Shown here: in pieces, positions 34,594-43,109 of the stretch
Numbering within the stretch: the first letter of the stretch is position 1
How the letters are laid out: the number at the start of each line of letters is the position of its first letter
Assembly: GCF_009720365.1 (NCBI RefSeq)
Contig: NZ_ML769313.1
Coordinates: forward strand, 124,001-188,000
Reading direction: 5' to 3'
Source: Catellatospora paridis
GTDB taxonomy: Bacteria > Actinomycetota > Actinomycetes > Mycobacteriales > Micromonosporaceae
DNA: 64,000 nt
Notes under the pieces: generated by a model
The model's database searches: none
Seen by the model: only the letters and a program-made list of their open reading frames with translations
Told to the model about the DNA's origin: nothing
Position numbers and translations under genes: made by a program

Positions 34594-34609
34594 CTGTGAG
34601 CGTTCACAT
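34594..34609. promoter_or_regulatory. LacI operator-like site between convergent genes
   Basis: CTGTGAGCGTTCACAT matches operator 1 at 14 of 16 positions. It lies downstream of both the GH42 and GH53 genes, an unexpected place for an operator; it may help looping or be a decoy. Confidence 0.6.
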
Positions 34610-34645
34610 ACTCGCAACAGTCGCGTCGGCTGTCAACGGCGGCGT

Positions 34646-34669
34646 CGCCGGGTGCCCTACCACCCGGCG
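34646..34669. terminator. Hairpin after the GH53 gene
   Basis: A perfect 9-bp stem (CGCCGGGTG / CACCCGGCG) with a 6-base loop, just beyond the GH53 stop codon and between convergent genes. Confidence 0.7.
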
Positions 34670-34679
34670 GCGTCGCTCT

Positions 34680-36239
34680 TTACATGGAGCCGTACACCGA
34701 CATCGCGGTCAGCGCGCGGGAGTTGTAGTCGAACAGGGCCTGGTTCTCCCAGCCGTTGCCCGACGACGGGTTGGCCGGGTCCCAGCCCGAACCGGCCTGC
34801 GCGGTCCACGCCGGCTCCCAGTAGAAGACGCCCATGCCGCGGCCGTTGGGCACGTTCTTCACGATGTTCACCACGGCCTGGAACGCGTCGCGCTGCCCGG
34901 TCGCGCTGGCCGGGTAACCGCAGGTGTTCGCCAGGGACGAGGTGAAGATGTTCGTCTCGCCGTCGTCCTGCGCGGTGGTGAACCCGTAGGCCGTCTCGGC
35001 CACGATCACCGGCTTGCCGTACCGGGAGGCCATGTCGTTGAGGTTGCTCTGCAGCCCCGACAGCGGACCGTGCCAGTAGCAGTAGTACGACGCCCCGATC
35101 ACGTCGAACGGCACCCCGTACGCGACGGCCTGGTCGAACCACCAGCGGAAGGTGGCGTTGTCGCCGCCCTCGGCCAGGTGCAGCATCACCAGCGTCGAGG
35201 AGTTGACCGCCTTGACCGCGTTGACGCCCGACTTGAGCAGCTGGGACAGGTTGCCCCAGTTGGACGTGCTGCCGGTCGGCAGCAGCATGCCCGGGTTGAT
35301 CTCGTTGCCGACCTGCACCATGTCCGCCGTCGTGCCCTGCGCCTTGAGCGCGTTGAGCACGTCGTAGGTGTGGTTGTAGACCGCGGTGTTCAGCTGCGCC
35401 AGCGAGTAACTCGCCCACGCGGCGGGCTTGACCTGCTTGCCCGGGTCGGCCCAGGAGTCGGAGTAGTGGAAGTCGACCAGCAGCTTCAGGCCCTGCGCCT
35501 TGATCCGCTGCGCCATGGTCAACACCCGGGCCTTGTTGTTGTAGCCGTCGGCCGGGTTCACCCACACCTTGAGCCGGGCGTAGTTCATGCCCGCGTTCTT
35601 CAGGATGGCGATGGCGTCGCCCTGCGTCCCGGAGCTGGTGTAGTACAGCGCGCCGAAGTCCTCGTTCTTCTTCAGCGACGACAGGTCACCGCCCTTGACC
35701 TGCAGCGATGTGCCGCCACCGGTGGTGCCCTTCACGAACGTCACGTCGTCCACGTTGATCCACTGGTTGGCGGCGGCGCTGGAATAGACGCTCAGCGTGC
35801 ACGACGTCGAGCTGACGTTGGCCGTCACCGACACCTGCACCCAGGTGCTGCTGCTGGTCGGGATGTTGACCTGCGCCTGCGCGCCGCCGCAGTTCTTCAT
35901 CGCCAGGTACGCCGCCGACTGCCCGCCACCCGAGCGCACCCACGCGCTCAGCGTGTACGAGCCGGTGCTCAGGCCGGTCAGGGTCTGGTACGTCTCGACG
36001 GCGTACGCCGAAGCCGACCAGTGCGTGCCGTGGTAGCTGCCGCTTCGCCCGCCCGCCTCGCTCTTCGACGCCGCGACGGTGCCCGACTCCGACCAGCCGG
36101 TCGGGGTCTGGCTCGCCCCGTTGGACTCGAACCCGGGGTTGGTGACCGTCGACGCCGCCGCGGCCGGCAGCGCGGGCGCGGCCAGCGCCGCCGCGACGGC
36201 GATTGCCGCCGTCGCGAGCAGTGCCTTTGCTCTGTGCAT
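34680..36239 (-). CDS. Secreted GH53 endo-beta-1,4-galactanase with N-terminal CBM-like domain
   Basis: A 519-residue secreted enzyme. The signal peptide is about residues 1-29 (ALPAAAA). A beta-sandwich of CBM4/9 or CBM61 type spans about 30-170 (TVTNPGFESN ... INVDDVTFV). The GH53 TIM barrel (about 178-519) has KGGDLSSLKKNEDFG, LLVDFHYSDSWADPGKQ, acid/base Glu313 in VQVGNEINPGML and nucleophile Glu415 in VIVAETAYGF. It cuts the galactan side chains of pectin (type I arabinogalactan) outside the cell. AGGAGGA precedes ATG 36239, and two LacI-type palindromes lie upstream. It works with the ABC transporter and GH42 enzyme. Confidence 0.93.
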   Translation of the reverse strand: MHRAKALLATAAIAVAAALAAPALPAAAASTVTNPGFESNGASQTPTGWSESGTVAASKSEAGGRSGSYHGTHWSASAYAVETYQTLTGLSTGSYTLSAWVRSGGGQSAAYLAMKNCGGAQAQVNIPTSSSTWVQVSVTANVSSTSCTLSVYSSAAANQWINVDDVTFVKGTTGGGTSLQVKGGDLSSLKKNEDFGALYYTSSGTQGDAIAILKNAGMNYARLKVWVNPADGYNNKARVLTMAQRIKAQGLKLLVDFHYSDSWADPGKQVKPAAWASYSLAQLNTAVYNHTYDVLNALKAQGTTADMVQVGNEINPGMLLPTGSTSNWGNLSQLLKSGVNAVKAVNSSTLVMLHLAEGGDNATFRWWFDQAVAYGVPFDVIGASYYCYWHGPLSGLQSNLNDMASRYGKPVIVAETAYGFTTAQDDGETNIFTSSLANTCGYPASATGQRDAFQAVVNIVKNVPNGRGMGVFYWEPAWTAQAGSGWDPANPSSGNGWENQALFDYNSRALTAMSVYGSM

Positions 36240-36253
36240 GATTCCTCCTGATG

Positions 36254-36269
36254 TGTGAGTCGCTCACAG
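36254..36269. promoter_or_regulatory. LacI operator-like site proximal to GH53
   Basis: TGTGA-GTCGC-TCACA is a perfect 5-base inverted repeat sharing the half-sites of the regulon, but with a 5-base instead of a 4-base centre. It lies directly upstream of the GH53 ribosome-binding site. Confidence 0.65.
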
Positions 36270-36307
36270 ACACATCGGAGGAGCATCCACAGCAGACCGG
36301 GCGGCAG

Positions 36308-36323
36308 CTGTGAACGTTCACAG
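36308..36323. promoter_or_regulatory. LacI operator distal to GH53
   Basis: CTGTGAACGTTCACAG, identical to the palindrome upstream of the transporter operon, 69 bases before the GH53 start. With the proximal site it could allow cooperative binding. Confidence 0.9.
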
Positions 36324-36345
36324 AAAACATCGACGCGCGTGCGTT

Positions 36346-36381
36346 GTCAAGTCCGGCTTGACCTCAAGTGATCTTTAACTT
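36346..36381. promoter_or_regulatory. Promoter/operator of the MarR-FMN reductase operon
   Basis: GTCAAG-TCCGG-CTTGAC (36346-36362) is a perfect 6-base inverted repeat overlapping a TTGACC -35 box (36358-36363). A second inverted pair, AAGT...ACTT, follows at 36366-36381, and TAGCGT (36383-36388) may be the -10 box. It fits autoregulation by the winged-helix gene just downstream. Confidence 0.5.
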
Positions 36382-36426
36382 CTAGCGTGGCCCGTATCCG
36401 TGCAGCCGATCGACAGGAACAGCCAC

Positions 36427-36882
36427 GTGGTCATGAAGAACTATTCCCAGCAGGAGCTCGCCACCCAGCCCATCGGCTACTGGAGCGGCGAGGCATACCG
36501 GCGCGTCGTCGGAAGCCTGCGGGCCGAGCTGGCCGTGGAAGGTCTCACCCAGCCGCACTGGTGGACGCTGAACCACGTCGCCGGCTCACCCGGAAAGTGG
36601 GACCGCGCGGCACTCACCCAACGGCTGACCCCGTTCGACGACCTCGACACCGACTTCGCAGCGGTGTTCGACGACCTGACCGCCCGCGGCTGGATGACCC
36701 AGGACGCCGCGACGCTGACGCTCACCGACGCGGGGCAGGCCGGGCTCGTGCGGGCGCGAGAGCGCAACGCCAAGGCGCACGCCCGGATGCACGAAGGCAT
36801 CAGCACTGATGAATACGTCGCGGCGCTCAACGTACTGCGCCGCATGATCGACAACCTGGGCGGCAGCAGCGACCTTCCCTGA
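36427..36882 (+). CDS. MarR-like winged-helix protein
   Basis: A 151-residue protein with the layout of a MarR/HTH regulator: an N-terminal dimerisation helix (QPIGYWSGEAYRRVVGSLRA), a winged-helix middle (VFDDLTARGWMTQDAATLTLTDAG) and a C-terminal helix (YVAALNVLRRMIDNLGG). The start is uncertain: GTG 36427 follows AGGAA by 7 bases, while ATG 36433 (MKNYSQ) is also possible. It lies 81 bases upstream of an FMN reductase gene, in a probable operon, with an inverted-repeat operator ahead. It likely controls the reductase in response to a redox or electrophile signal. Confidence 0.78.
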   Translation: MVMKNYSQQELATQPIGYWSGEAYRRVVGSLRAELAVEGLTQPHWWTLNHVAGSPGKWDRAALTQRLTPFDDLDTDFAAVFDDLTARGWMTQDAATLTLTDAGQAGLVRARERNAKAHARMHEGISTDEYVAALNVLRRMIDNLGGSSDLP

Positions 36883-36963
36883 CCGACCCGCCCGCATCGA
36901 TCACCTCGGCGTCGGCCGACGGACCGCAGTCGCCCTCGCGCAAAGACTTTCTCAGGAGAACAC

Positions 36964-37518
36964 GTGCCCAACACAAAGATCAGGCTTGCCGTCGTCATCG
37001 GCAGCGTCCGTCCCGAACGATTCGGCCCGACGGTGGCCCACTGGTTCGTCGGTGAGACGCGCCAACGCGACGACGTCCAGGTGGATCTGATCGACCTGGC
37101 AGCCGACCCGACCAGCCCCACCACGGAATCATCCGGACTCGCCCACCGGCTCGCGGCCGCGGATGCGTTCGTCGTGGTGACCCCGGAGTACAACCACAGC
37201 TACCCGGCCGCGCTGAAGAACATGATCGACTCGCACGGCCGGGAGTTCCACGCCAAGCCCGTCGCGTTCGTGTCGTACGGCGGTCTCTCCGGCGGCCTGC
37301 GGGCCGTGGAGCACCTGCGACCGGTCTTCGCGGAACTGCACACCGTCACCACCCGGGACACGGTCAGCTTCCACGGCGCGTGGAAGCAGTTCGACGGCGC
37401 CGGGCAGCCCAAGGACCCGGCAGCGCCCGCCGCCGCGGCCGGCAGACTCCTCGACCAGCTGACCTGGTGGGCGCGGGCGTTGCAGGCCGCCAAGGCGACC
37501 TCGCCGTACCCCGCTTGA
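36964..37518 (+). CDS. NADPH-dependent FMN reductase
   Basis: A 184-residue flavodoxin-fold reductase. The FMN phosphate loop is GSVRPERFGPTVAHW near the N-terminus, and TPEYNHSYPAALKNMIDSHG is the family signature. SYGGLSGGLRAVEHLRPVF completes the fold. Such enzymes reduce FMN, quinones, azo dyes or chromate with NAD(P)H in the cytoplasm. It starts at GTG 36964 after CAGGAG and is followed by a strong terminator. It probably forms an operon with the MarR-like gene. Confidence 0.92.
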   Translation: MPNTKIRLAVVIGSVRPERFGPTVAHWFVGETRQRDDVQVDLIDLAADPTSPTTESSGLAHRLAAADAFVVVTPEYNHSYPAALKNMIDSHGREFHAKPVAFVSYGGLSGGLRAVEHLRPVFAELHTVTTRDTVSFHGAWKQFDGAGQPKDPAAPAAAAGRLLDQLTWWARALQAAKATSPYPA

Positions 37519-37537
37519 CCAGGTCACCAGGACCTAC

Positions 37538-37567
37538 GCGGCCGTCCCGGCGCACCGGGACGGCCGC
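37538..37567 (+). terminator. Terminator after the FMN reductase
   Basis: A perfect 13-bp stem (GCGGCCGTCCCGG / CCGGGACGGCCGC) closed by a CGCA tetraloop, 19 bases after the stop codon. Confidence 0.85.
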
Positions 37568-37616
37568 GGCCGCCAGTGGATCATCGGACTCCGGCCGGTG
37601 TTGCTACAGTGCGCCG

Positions 37617-38348
37617 ATGCAGGCAACGCTGCGGAAACTCGCAGGACGGGTGTGGTGGTACCCGCACGATGACGACCACGACAACATCCAAGGCGGCGTC
37701 GCGGTCATCGCCGACGAATCCGGCAGCACGCTGGTCGACGCCGGCAACAGCCCCGCGGCGGCCCTGCGCATCTCGGCGGCGATCCAGGCGGCAGGCCTGC
37801 CGGCACCGCGTCGGCTGGTCTACACCCATCACCACTGGGACCACGTATGGGGCGCCTGCGCCTGGCCCGACGTGGAGGTCATCGGGCACCAGTCGGGAGC
37901 ACGCCTGCTCGAAGCAGAGGCCCGACGTCCCTGGAGCCACCGTTACCTGCGAGAACAGGCCGCCGCCAACCCTCGGCTCGTACCCAGCTTCCGGGCCCGG
38001 GCCTGGGCGATGGCCGACTGGGATGGCTTCGCCGTCGTACCACCGCACACCGAGTTCGCCGACACGCTGACGCTGCGCGGCGGGATCGAGGTCCACCATG
38101 TCGGCGGTCGACACGCCGAGGACTCGACAGTCGTCGCGGTGCCCGACTCAGGCGTGCTGCTGACCGGGGACTGCTTCTACCCGCCGCCCCACCACCTGCG
38201 ACAGCCTGGCGACACCCACGACGATCAGCTGATCCGGTCGCTGCTCGACGAGGACACCTTCGGACGCTTCGACTGGTATGTCGACAGCCACCACCAGCCC
38301 CGCACCGACCGTGACCTGCGTGACCTGCTCACCACCCCTTCTGGCTGA
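37617..38348 (+). CDS. MBL-fold metallo-hydrolase
   Basis: A 243-residue metallo-beta-lactamase-fold enzyme. The metal motif HxHxDH appears as THHHWDHVWG (about residues 70-79), with further ligands in the HVGGRHAEDSTVV and LLTGDCFYPPPH segments. A C-terminal SHHQPRTDRDL supplies the last histidine. The substrate is not determinable. ATG 37617 is chosen because homologous sequence begins there (the frame is open upstream through the reductase terminator). Single gene. Confidence 0.88.
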   Translation: MQATLRKLAGRVWWYPHDDDHDNIQGGVAVIADESGSTLVDAGNSPAAALRISAAIQAAGLPAPRRLVYTHHHWDHVWGACAWPDVEVIGHQSGARLLEAEARRPWSHRYLREQAAANPRLVPSFRARAWAMADWDGFAVVPPHTEFADTLTLRGGIEVHHVGGRHAEDSTVVAVPDSGVLLTGDCFYPPPHHLRQPGDTHDDQLIRSLLDEDTFGRFDWYVDSHHQPRTDRDLRDLLTTPSG

Positions 38349-38462
38349 CCGCAGGCCGAGTGCCGACATGGGCGGCGACGGGAATTACGTCATCGCCATA
38401 GGGCACCATGATGCCGCCACGACCGATCGCCCGTCGTGCGACTGCCCGGATGGAGTACCAGG

Positions 38463-39281
38463 GTGAACACAGCACGGCCACCACACGCCGACCAGGACGG
38501 ACACGACGCCGCGCGAATGATCGCCTTTCTACGTGCGTCGATGCGCTCGCAGGCGGAGCGGATCGTCGACACCCCGGCCGGATTCGCCGTGTTCAGCGAC
38601 ACCTACCGGCACTCCTACGACCACAACAAGTTCGTGGTCACCCACGCCGACGACCTCCGCAACGTGTCGGACACCGCCGAGCGGCTGCTCGCGGCCGAGG
38701 GCTGCATGCACCGCAGCATCGTCGTCCACGACGAGCGGCCGGGCGACCTGCTCGCCCCGCAGCTGCTCGACACCGGCCACCTCCACGAGCGCGACGTGCT
38801 CATGCGCCACGACGGTCAGGCGGCCGACCGGCCCGCCGACACCGCCGTCACCGTCGACGAGATCGCCCTGGACGAGCTGCGGGACTCCGACCGCGACACC
38901 TGGCAGACCCGGCTTCCCCAGGCGTCGGCCGAAGTGATCGAGCAGCTCGTCGACCGCCGGGTGACCCGGCTGCGGGCCGCGCCGCAGGTGACGTTCCTCG
39001 GCGTACGCGACGAGAACGACCGGGTCGTCGCACACGCCGACCTCTACCTCGACGCTGCGGCGGGCATCGCGCAGATCGAGGATGTGCAGACCCGACCGGC
39101 TCACCAGGGCCGGGGCCTGGCCCGCGCGGTGCTCGACACGGCCCTGCGCCGCGCCCGGCACGCCGGCTGCGACCTGGTGTTCCTGGAGGCGAGCGCCGAT
39201 GACTGGCCTCGGCGGTTCTACGCCAGGCTCGGCTTCCGCGAGATCGCCGTGGCCCACCTCTTCACCCGCCTGCCCGCCTGA
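38463..39281 (+). CDS. GNAT-family N-acetyltransferase
   Basis: A 272-residue protein. The C-terminal GNAT domain has the acetyl-CoA loop VQTRPAHQGRGLARAVLDTA (Q/RxxGxG/A type) and the closing FYARLGFREIAVAHLF. The N-terminal 120 residues resemble a second, degenerate GNAT domain (ERLLAAEGCMHRSIVVHDER), giving a tandem architecture found in actinobacteria. The acceptor is unknown. GTG 38463 follows GGAG at a spacing of 6. Its stop codon lies within the stem of a terminator. Confidence 0.88.
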   Translation: MNTARPPHADQDGHDAARMIAFLRASMRSQAERIVDTPAGFAVFSDTYRHSYDHNKFVVTHADDLRNVSDTAERLLAAEGCMHRSIVVHDERPGDLLAPQLLDTGHLHERDVLMRHDGQAADRPADTAVTVDEIALDELRDSDRDTWQTRLPQASAEVIEQLVDRRVTRLRAAPQVTFLGVRDENDRVVAHADLYLDAAAGIAQIEDVQTRPAHQGRGLARAVLDTALRRARHAGCDLVFLEASADDWPRRFYARLGFREIAVAHLFTRLPA

Positions 39282-39320
39282 GCCCGCTGCGGCCAGGCGA
39301 ACGGCCGCGGCCCGGGCTCA
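39279..39320. terminator. Hairpin between GNAT and DoxX genes
   Basis: TGAGCCCG pairs with CGGGCTCA and, inside, GCGGCC with GGCCGC, forming a long interrupted stem that starts at the GNAT stop codon between two convergent genes. Confidence 0.7.
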
Positions 39321-39348
39321 GGGCTGCACCGGCCATGCCGGGCCGGGA

Positions 39349-39696
39349 TCAGGCGGCGGAGGCCAGGACCATCGAGGCGACGACCGGGCCCAGGTAGAGC
39401 AGCGGGAACGGGACGTGAGCGTATGACCTGGCGCGCAGCACGGTGATCACCGCGCCGGTGAAGTAGAGCACCAGCCCGATCCCGGCCAGCACACCGAGCA
39501 GTGGGATGAACAGCCCCACCAGCAGGCCCAGCGCTCCTGCGGCCTTGGCCACGCCGAGCCAGGTCCACCACGAACGGGGCACGCCGTAGTCGGCCAGCGG
39601 CTCGACGACCCACTTGGCCCCGGCGAATATGGATCCGGCGGAGAAGCCGACCCAGGCGGCGGCGATGACGGTGACGACGGTGTAGGCGGTGGCCAT
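39349..39696 (-). CDS. DoxX-family membrane protein
   Basis: A 115-residue membrane protein with four predicted helices. Features are AAAWVGFSAGSIFAGAKWVV, RSWWTWLGVAKAAGALGLLV, and the IPLLGVLAGIGLVLYFTGAV helix, typical of the short DoxX-like (DUF1304/DoxX_2-type) proteins. AAGGAGC precedes ATG 39696 by 5 bases. The family is associated with redox or quinone functions, but no specific role can be given. A similar protein is encoded at 51161. Confidence 0.82.
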   Translation of the reverse strand: MATAYTVVTVIAAAWVGFSAGSIFAGAKWVVEPLADYGVPRSWWTWLGVAKAAGALGLLVGLFIPLLGVLAGIGLVLYFTGAVITVLRARSYAHVPFPLLYLGPVVASMVLASAA

Positions 39697-39887
39697 CAGA
39701 TGCTCCTTAACGTGCTGCGATGTGCCTTCACCGGTATGACTCGGCCCGCCGCCAGAACGTGACAGCCCAACCAGATCTTCTTCGGACACGCGCGGCACTC
39801 CGGCGGCCAGGTTCGCGACTTGGCGCAGCGGCCGGCCGATGCTGCGCCCGCCGCCTCCCTGCCTGACCGGCCTGTCGGGTCCGTCCC

Positions 39888-39966
39888 AAGATCGGCCGAC
39901 TTGCCCGGCACCTGTGCGTATCTTGAGCGCGCATTCGCCCACCTGCCAGGCAAGTCGAACGATCTT
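39888..39966. repeat. Hairpin repeat element, copy B
   Basis: Arms at 39888-39910 and 39944-39966 (AAGATCGGCCGACTTGCCCG... paired with TGCCAGGCAAGTCGAACGAT...) match at 20 of 23 positions around a 33-base loop. The loop again has GTGCGTATCTTGAGC and TTCGCCCACCT. Compensating and shared changes relative to copy A at 32369 show that the stem is maintained. It lies between the LAL regulator's 3' end and the DoxX gene. Confidence 0.85.
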
Positions 39967-39987
39967 GGGCGTGGCGTGGCGTGGCGG

Positions 39988-42729
39988 TCAGCGGGTGAGG
40001 GCGGTAGTGACCTCGGTGCGGGAGGCGACGCCCAGTTTGCGCAGGATGCTGGAGACGTGCACGGCCGCGGTCTTCGGTGAGATGTACAGCCGCCGGGCCA
40101 GCTCGGCGTTGGTCAGGCCGTCGGCGACCAGCAGCGCGACCTCGCGCTCGCGGGTCGTCAGTGCGGAGACGCCGGTGACCGTCTGGCGGCCGTCGGCGGG
40201 AGCGAGACCGAGCTGGGCCCGTAGCTGCCCGAGCTGCTCCACCCGCCAGCCGGTCCAGCGGCGCAGCAGTTCACCGGCGCGCTCGACACAGCCGGCCGCC
40301 TCGGCGTCGCGGCCCAGTGCCAGCAGGCAGCGGGCCGCGCCGAGGTGGGCGGTGCCGCGTACGGCCAGGGCCAGCATCGGCGACTCGGCGACCGAGCGGT
40401 AGCCGTCCAGGGCCGCCGAGTCCTGCCCGCACACTTCGGCGAGCTGCGCCTCGACCAGCGCCCGCCAGTGGTCCCAGACCTGCCCGTCGAGCAGCTCTGC
40501 GGCGAGTTGGCGCAGCCGGGGCAGCGGCAGTCCGGCGTGCAGCGCCGCCGACAGCAGGTCGTGTGCCTGCTCGCCGCTGCGCCACGCCTGCTGGCGCAGA
40601 CCGTCGAGCACCCGGTCGAGCAGCGCGTCGGCGCCGTCGAGGTCGCCGCGGCGGCAGGCCAGGTGGAAGCCGAGGCCGTCGAGCACCATCGGGTCGACCT
40701 TCTCGATGCCCGACAGGTCGCTGATCAGGCGCTGCACCCGGTCGAGGGTGCCCGACTCCAGGCACAGCCCGGCCAGGAACACCGCGTGGAAGTCGGCGCG
40801 GCGGCCGGAGTAGAGGTAGCCGCGGTCACGGGCGCGGCCTTCGTCGAGCGCGCCTATCGCGGCCTGCAGGTCGCCTTCGCGCATGGCCAGCCGGGCCAGG
40901 CCCTGGAAGTATGCCGCGACGGCCAGCGATTCGAATCCGGCCCGTTCGGCGTCGCCGCGCATCCGTTCCAGCAGTTCGGCCTGCTCGGTCAGCGACGACG
41001 TCTGCGGCATGTTCACCAGCCGGTTCAGCGCCCGCGCGGCCAGCACCCACTCGCCGATCTTCTCGGCCTCGTCGACGAGTCCGGACAGCGTGGCCCGGCC
41101 CTCCTCGGACCGGTCGGGGTGGCCGGTCAGCACGATGCCCTTCTCGACCAGGGCGGCGAGCCGGATCTGGGGCAGGTCGAACTCGGCTGCCAGCGCGAGG
41201 GCGCGGTCGGCCCACTCGAGGGCTTCGTCGTCGTGGTCGCGCAGCATCGCCGACTGCGCCACGGCGGTCATCGCCCTGGCCTTGTCCGCGCCGGGCGGCA
41301 GCTGGGCGATGAGCCGTTCGATGTCGGCGGTGACCCGTTCCAGCCACGGCTCGTCGTCGGTCTCCCACGCGAGCCGGATCAGCAGGTAGAGGGCGTCGGC
41401 GCGGTCGGCGGGCCCGTCGGCGAGGTCGCGCCAGCGCTGGGCGTATCCGGCGGCGTCGCCGAGCAGCCCGGCCAGCCAGGCGGCGCGCGCCGCCGCCGAT
41501 AGGAGAGTCAGGTCTTCGGGGTCCTCGGCCATGCCCATCTCGGCCAGCTGCAGTGCCTGGTACGCCGACCCGATCGCCAGGTACAGCACCGCGCCGCGGC
41601 GGGCGGCGGACACCATGTCGGCGTACCGCCCGGCGGCCTGCGCGTGGTGGGCGATCAGGGCCGGGTCGGCGTCGCCGCCGTCGAGCAGCGCCTCCAGGGC
41701 GCTCTCGTGCAGGCGGCGACGCTGGCGGCCCAGCATCTGCCCGGTGATGGCCTCGCGGACCAGCGCGTGCCGGAAGCTGAACTCGTCCTCGCCGGCCTCC
41801 ACCAGCACCCCGCGCACGACCAGGTCGCGCAGGACGCTGATCAGCTCGTTCTCGCTGGCCCCAGTGACGGTCGCCAGCAGGTCGAACGGGGCTCGGCGGC
41901 CGAGCACCGCGGCGGCCTCGACCACGCGCTGCGCGTCGGCGTCGAGGCTGGCGACCTGGCGGCGCAGCACCTCGGCGAGGCTCCACGGCAGTGGCTGCTC
42001 GACCAGGGCGTCGAGGTCGTCGGGCTGACAGGAGCCGAGCAGCTCCTCCAGGAAGAACGGGTTGCCGCCGGTGCGGTGATACAGCGCGGCGGCGGTGCGG
42101 TAAGACACGGGCTTGCCGGTGACCGTGGCCAGTAGTGCCGCGGTCTCGGCCTCGGTCAGCCGCTCCAGCCGCAGGTGCGCCACGGCGTGCCGGCGTTCCA
42201 TCCGCTCCAGCAGTGACGCCAGGGGGTGCCGGCTGCTGACCTCGTCCGGCCGGTACGTGCCGATGAGCAGGCGGGGGCCGTCGGTGTCGGCCAGGCGCTC
42301 GAACAGGGCCGCACTTTCGGAGTCGGCCCAGTGCAGGTCCTCGAACACGATCACCGAGGGGCCGTCGCCGACCAGGTCGGCGACCAGCGCCAGCCCGCTG
42401 TGCAGGCGCTCGACGGGGCTGCGGCGCGCGTCGGTCAGCGCGGCCAGCCGCTCGGCGTCGACCTGCACGCCGTCGGCGCCGTCGACCGCGTCGAGCAGCA
42501 GCTCGTACGGGCGGGCCAGGGAGTCGGGCTCGGCCTGGCCGACCAGCACCACGGCCTGCTCGGGCAGGGTCGGCAGCAGCTCCCGGACCAGCCGGGTCTT
42601 GCCGATGCCGGGCTCGCCGCCGACGAACACCACGGCCGGCCGGCGTGACGCCACCAGCTGCGTCAACTGCCGCAGCTCGCGGTCACGCCCGACCATCGTG
42701 GAGCTCGCCCCACCTCGCTGACTTCCCAC
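39988..42729 (-). CDS. LAL-type LuxR regulator with AAA ATPase domain
   Basis: A 913-residue large ATP-binding LuxR regulator. The N-terminal ATPase has Walker [16 protein letters not shown] (about residues 37-51) and Walker [17 protein letters not shown] long helical TPR-like region senses the signal. The C-terminal LuxR helix-turn-helix (about 850-913) reads [20 protein letters not shown], then [21 protein letters not shown] later ATG (MVGRD, at 42696) may be the true start. LAL proteins activate pathways such as polyketide synthesis or sugar use. Here no cluster is adjacent, so its target is unknown. Confidence 0.92.
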   Translation of the reverse strand: MGSQRGGASSTMVGRDRELRQLTQLVASRRPAVVFVGGEPGIGKTRLVRELLPTLPEQAVVLVGQAEPDSLARPYELLLDAVDGADGVQVDAERLAALTDARRSPVERLHSGLALVADLVGDGPSVIVFEDLHWADSESAALFERLADTDGPRLLIGTYRPDEVSSRHPLASLLERMERRHAVAHLRLERLTEAETAALLATVTGKPVSYRTAAALYHRTGGNPFFLEELLGSCQPDDLDALVEQPLPWSLAEVLRRQVASLDADAQRVVEAAAVLGRRAPFDLLATVTGASENELISVLRDLVVRGVLVEAGEDEFSFRHALVREAITGQMLGRQRRRLHESALEALLDGGDADPALIAHHAQAAGRYADMVSAARRGAVLYLAIGSAYQALQLAEMGMAEDPEDLTLLSAAARAAWLAGLLGDAAGYAQRWRDLADGPADRADALYLLIRLAWETDDEPWLERVTADIERLIAQLPPGADKARAMTAVAQSAMLRDHDDEALEWADRALALAAEFDLPQIRLAALVEKGIVLTGHPDRSEEGRATLSGLVDEAEKIGEWVLAARALNRLVNMPQTSSLTEQAELLERMRGDAERAGFESLAVAAYFQGLARLAMREGDLQAAIGALDEGRARDRGYLYSGRRADFHAVFLAGLCLESGTLDRVQRLISDLSGIEKVDPMVLDGLGFHLACRRGDLDGADALLDRVLDGLRQQAWRSGEQAHDLLSAALHAGLPLPRLRQLAAELLDGQVWDHWRALVEAQLAEVCGQDSAALDGYRSVAESPMLALAVRGTAHLGAARCLLALGRDAEAAGCVERAGELLRRWTGWRVEQLGQLRAQLGLAPADGRQTVTGVSALTTREREVALLVADGLTNAELARRLYISPKTAAVHVSSILRKLGVASRTEVTTALTR

Positions 42730-42801
42730 GCGCGACAGCGTACCGGCGCAGCCGGACAGGCCCGGGGCCCTTTTCGGGCTCCCGGGCCTGTGTGCTCGCT
42801 C

Positions 42802-42948
42802 TCATCGGGGTACGCGCTTGCGTGCCTTGCCGCCGATCCGGCGGTGCCACAGCGCGCACGCCGCGACCCGCTCCCGGGCGGCCTCGTCGATGAGTTCCTT
42901 GTGGTGCATCTTGGCGATATCGAAGTAGAGTTCCGGCGATCCGAACAT
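42802..42948 (-). CDS. 48-residue small protein
   Basis: A short open frame: MFGSPELYFDIAKMHHKELI, then a basic helix ending RRIGGKARKRVPR. GAGGAG lies 5 bases before ATG 42948, an excellent ribosome-binding site, and the sequence is an amphipathic helix of the kind seen in conserved small actinobacterial proteins with a FDIAKxHHxEL-like core. It lies upstream of the LAL regulator on the same strand. Function unknown. Confidence 0.7.
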   Translation of the reverse strand: MFGSPELYFDIAKMHHKELIDEAARERVAACALWHRRIGGKARKRVPR

Positions 42949-43109
42949 CGCAGACTCCTCGTCTGTGCGGTTGTCCTGCTGACAACATCCATGTTCGTCT
43001 TGCCGGGACGGCTCTCCATCCGCATCGGCGGCCTATCTTGACCGGCCTCGACCCTCCTAGTCGGCGGTCGGGGATGGTCTAGGCATACCTACGGGGACGT
43101 CGGGCAGTG

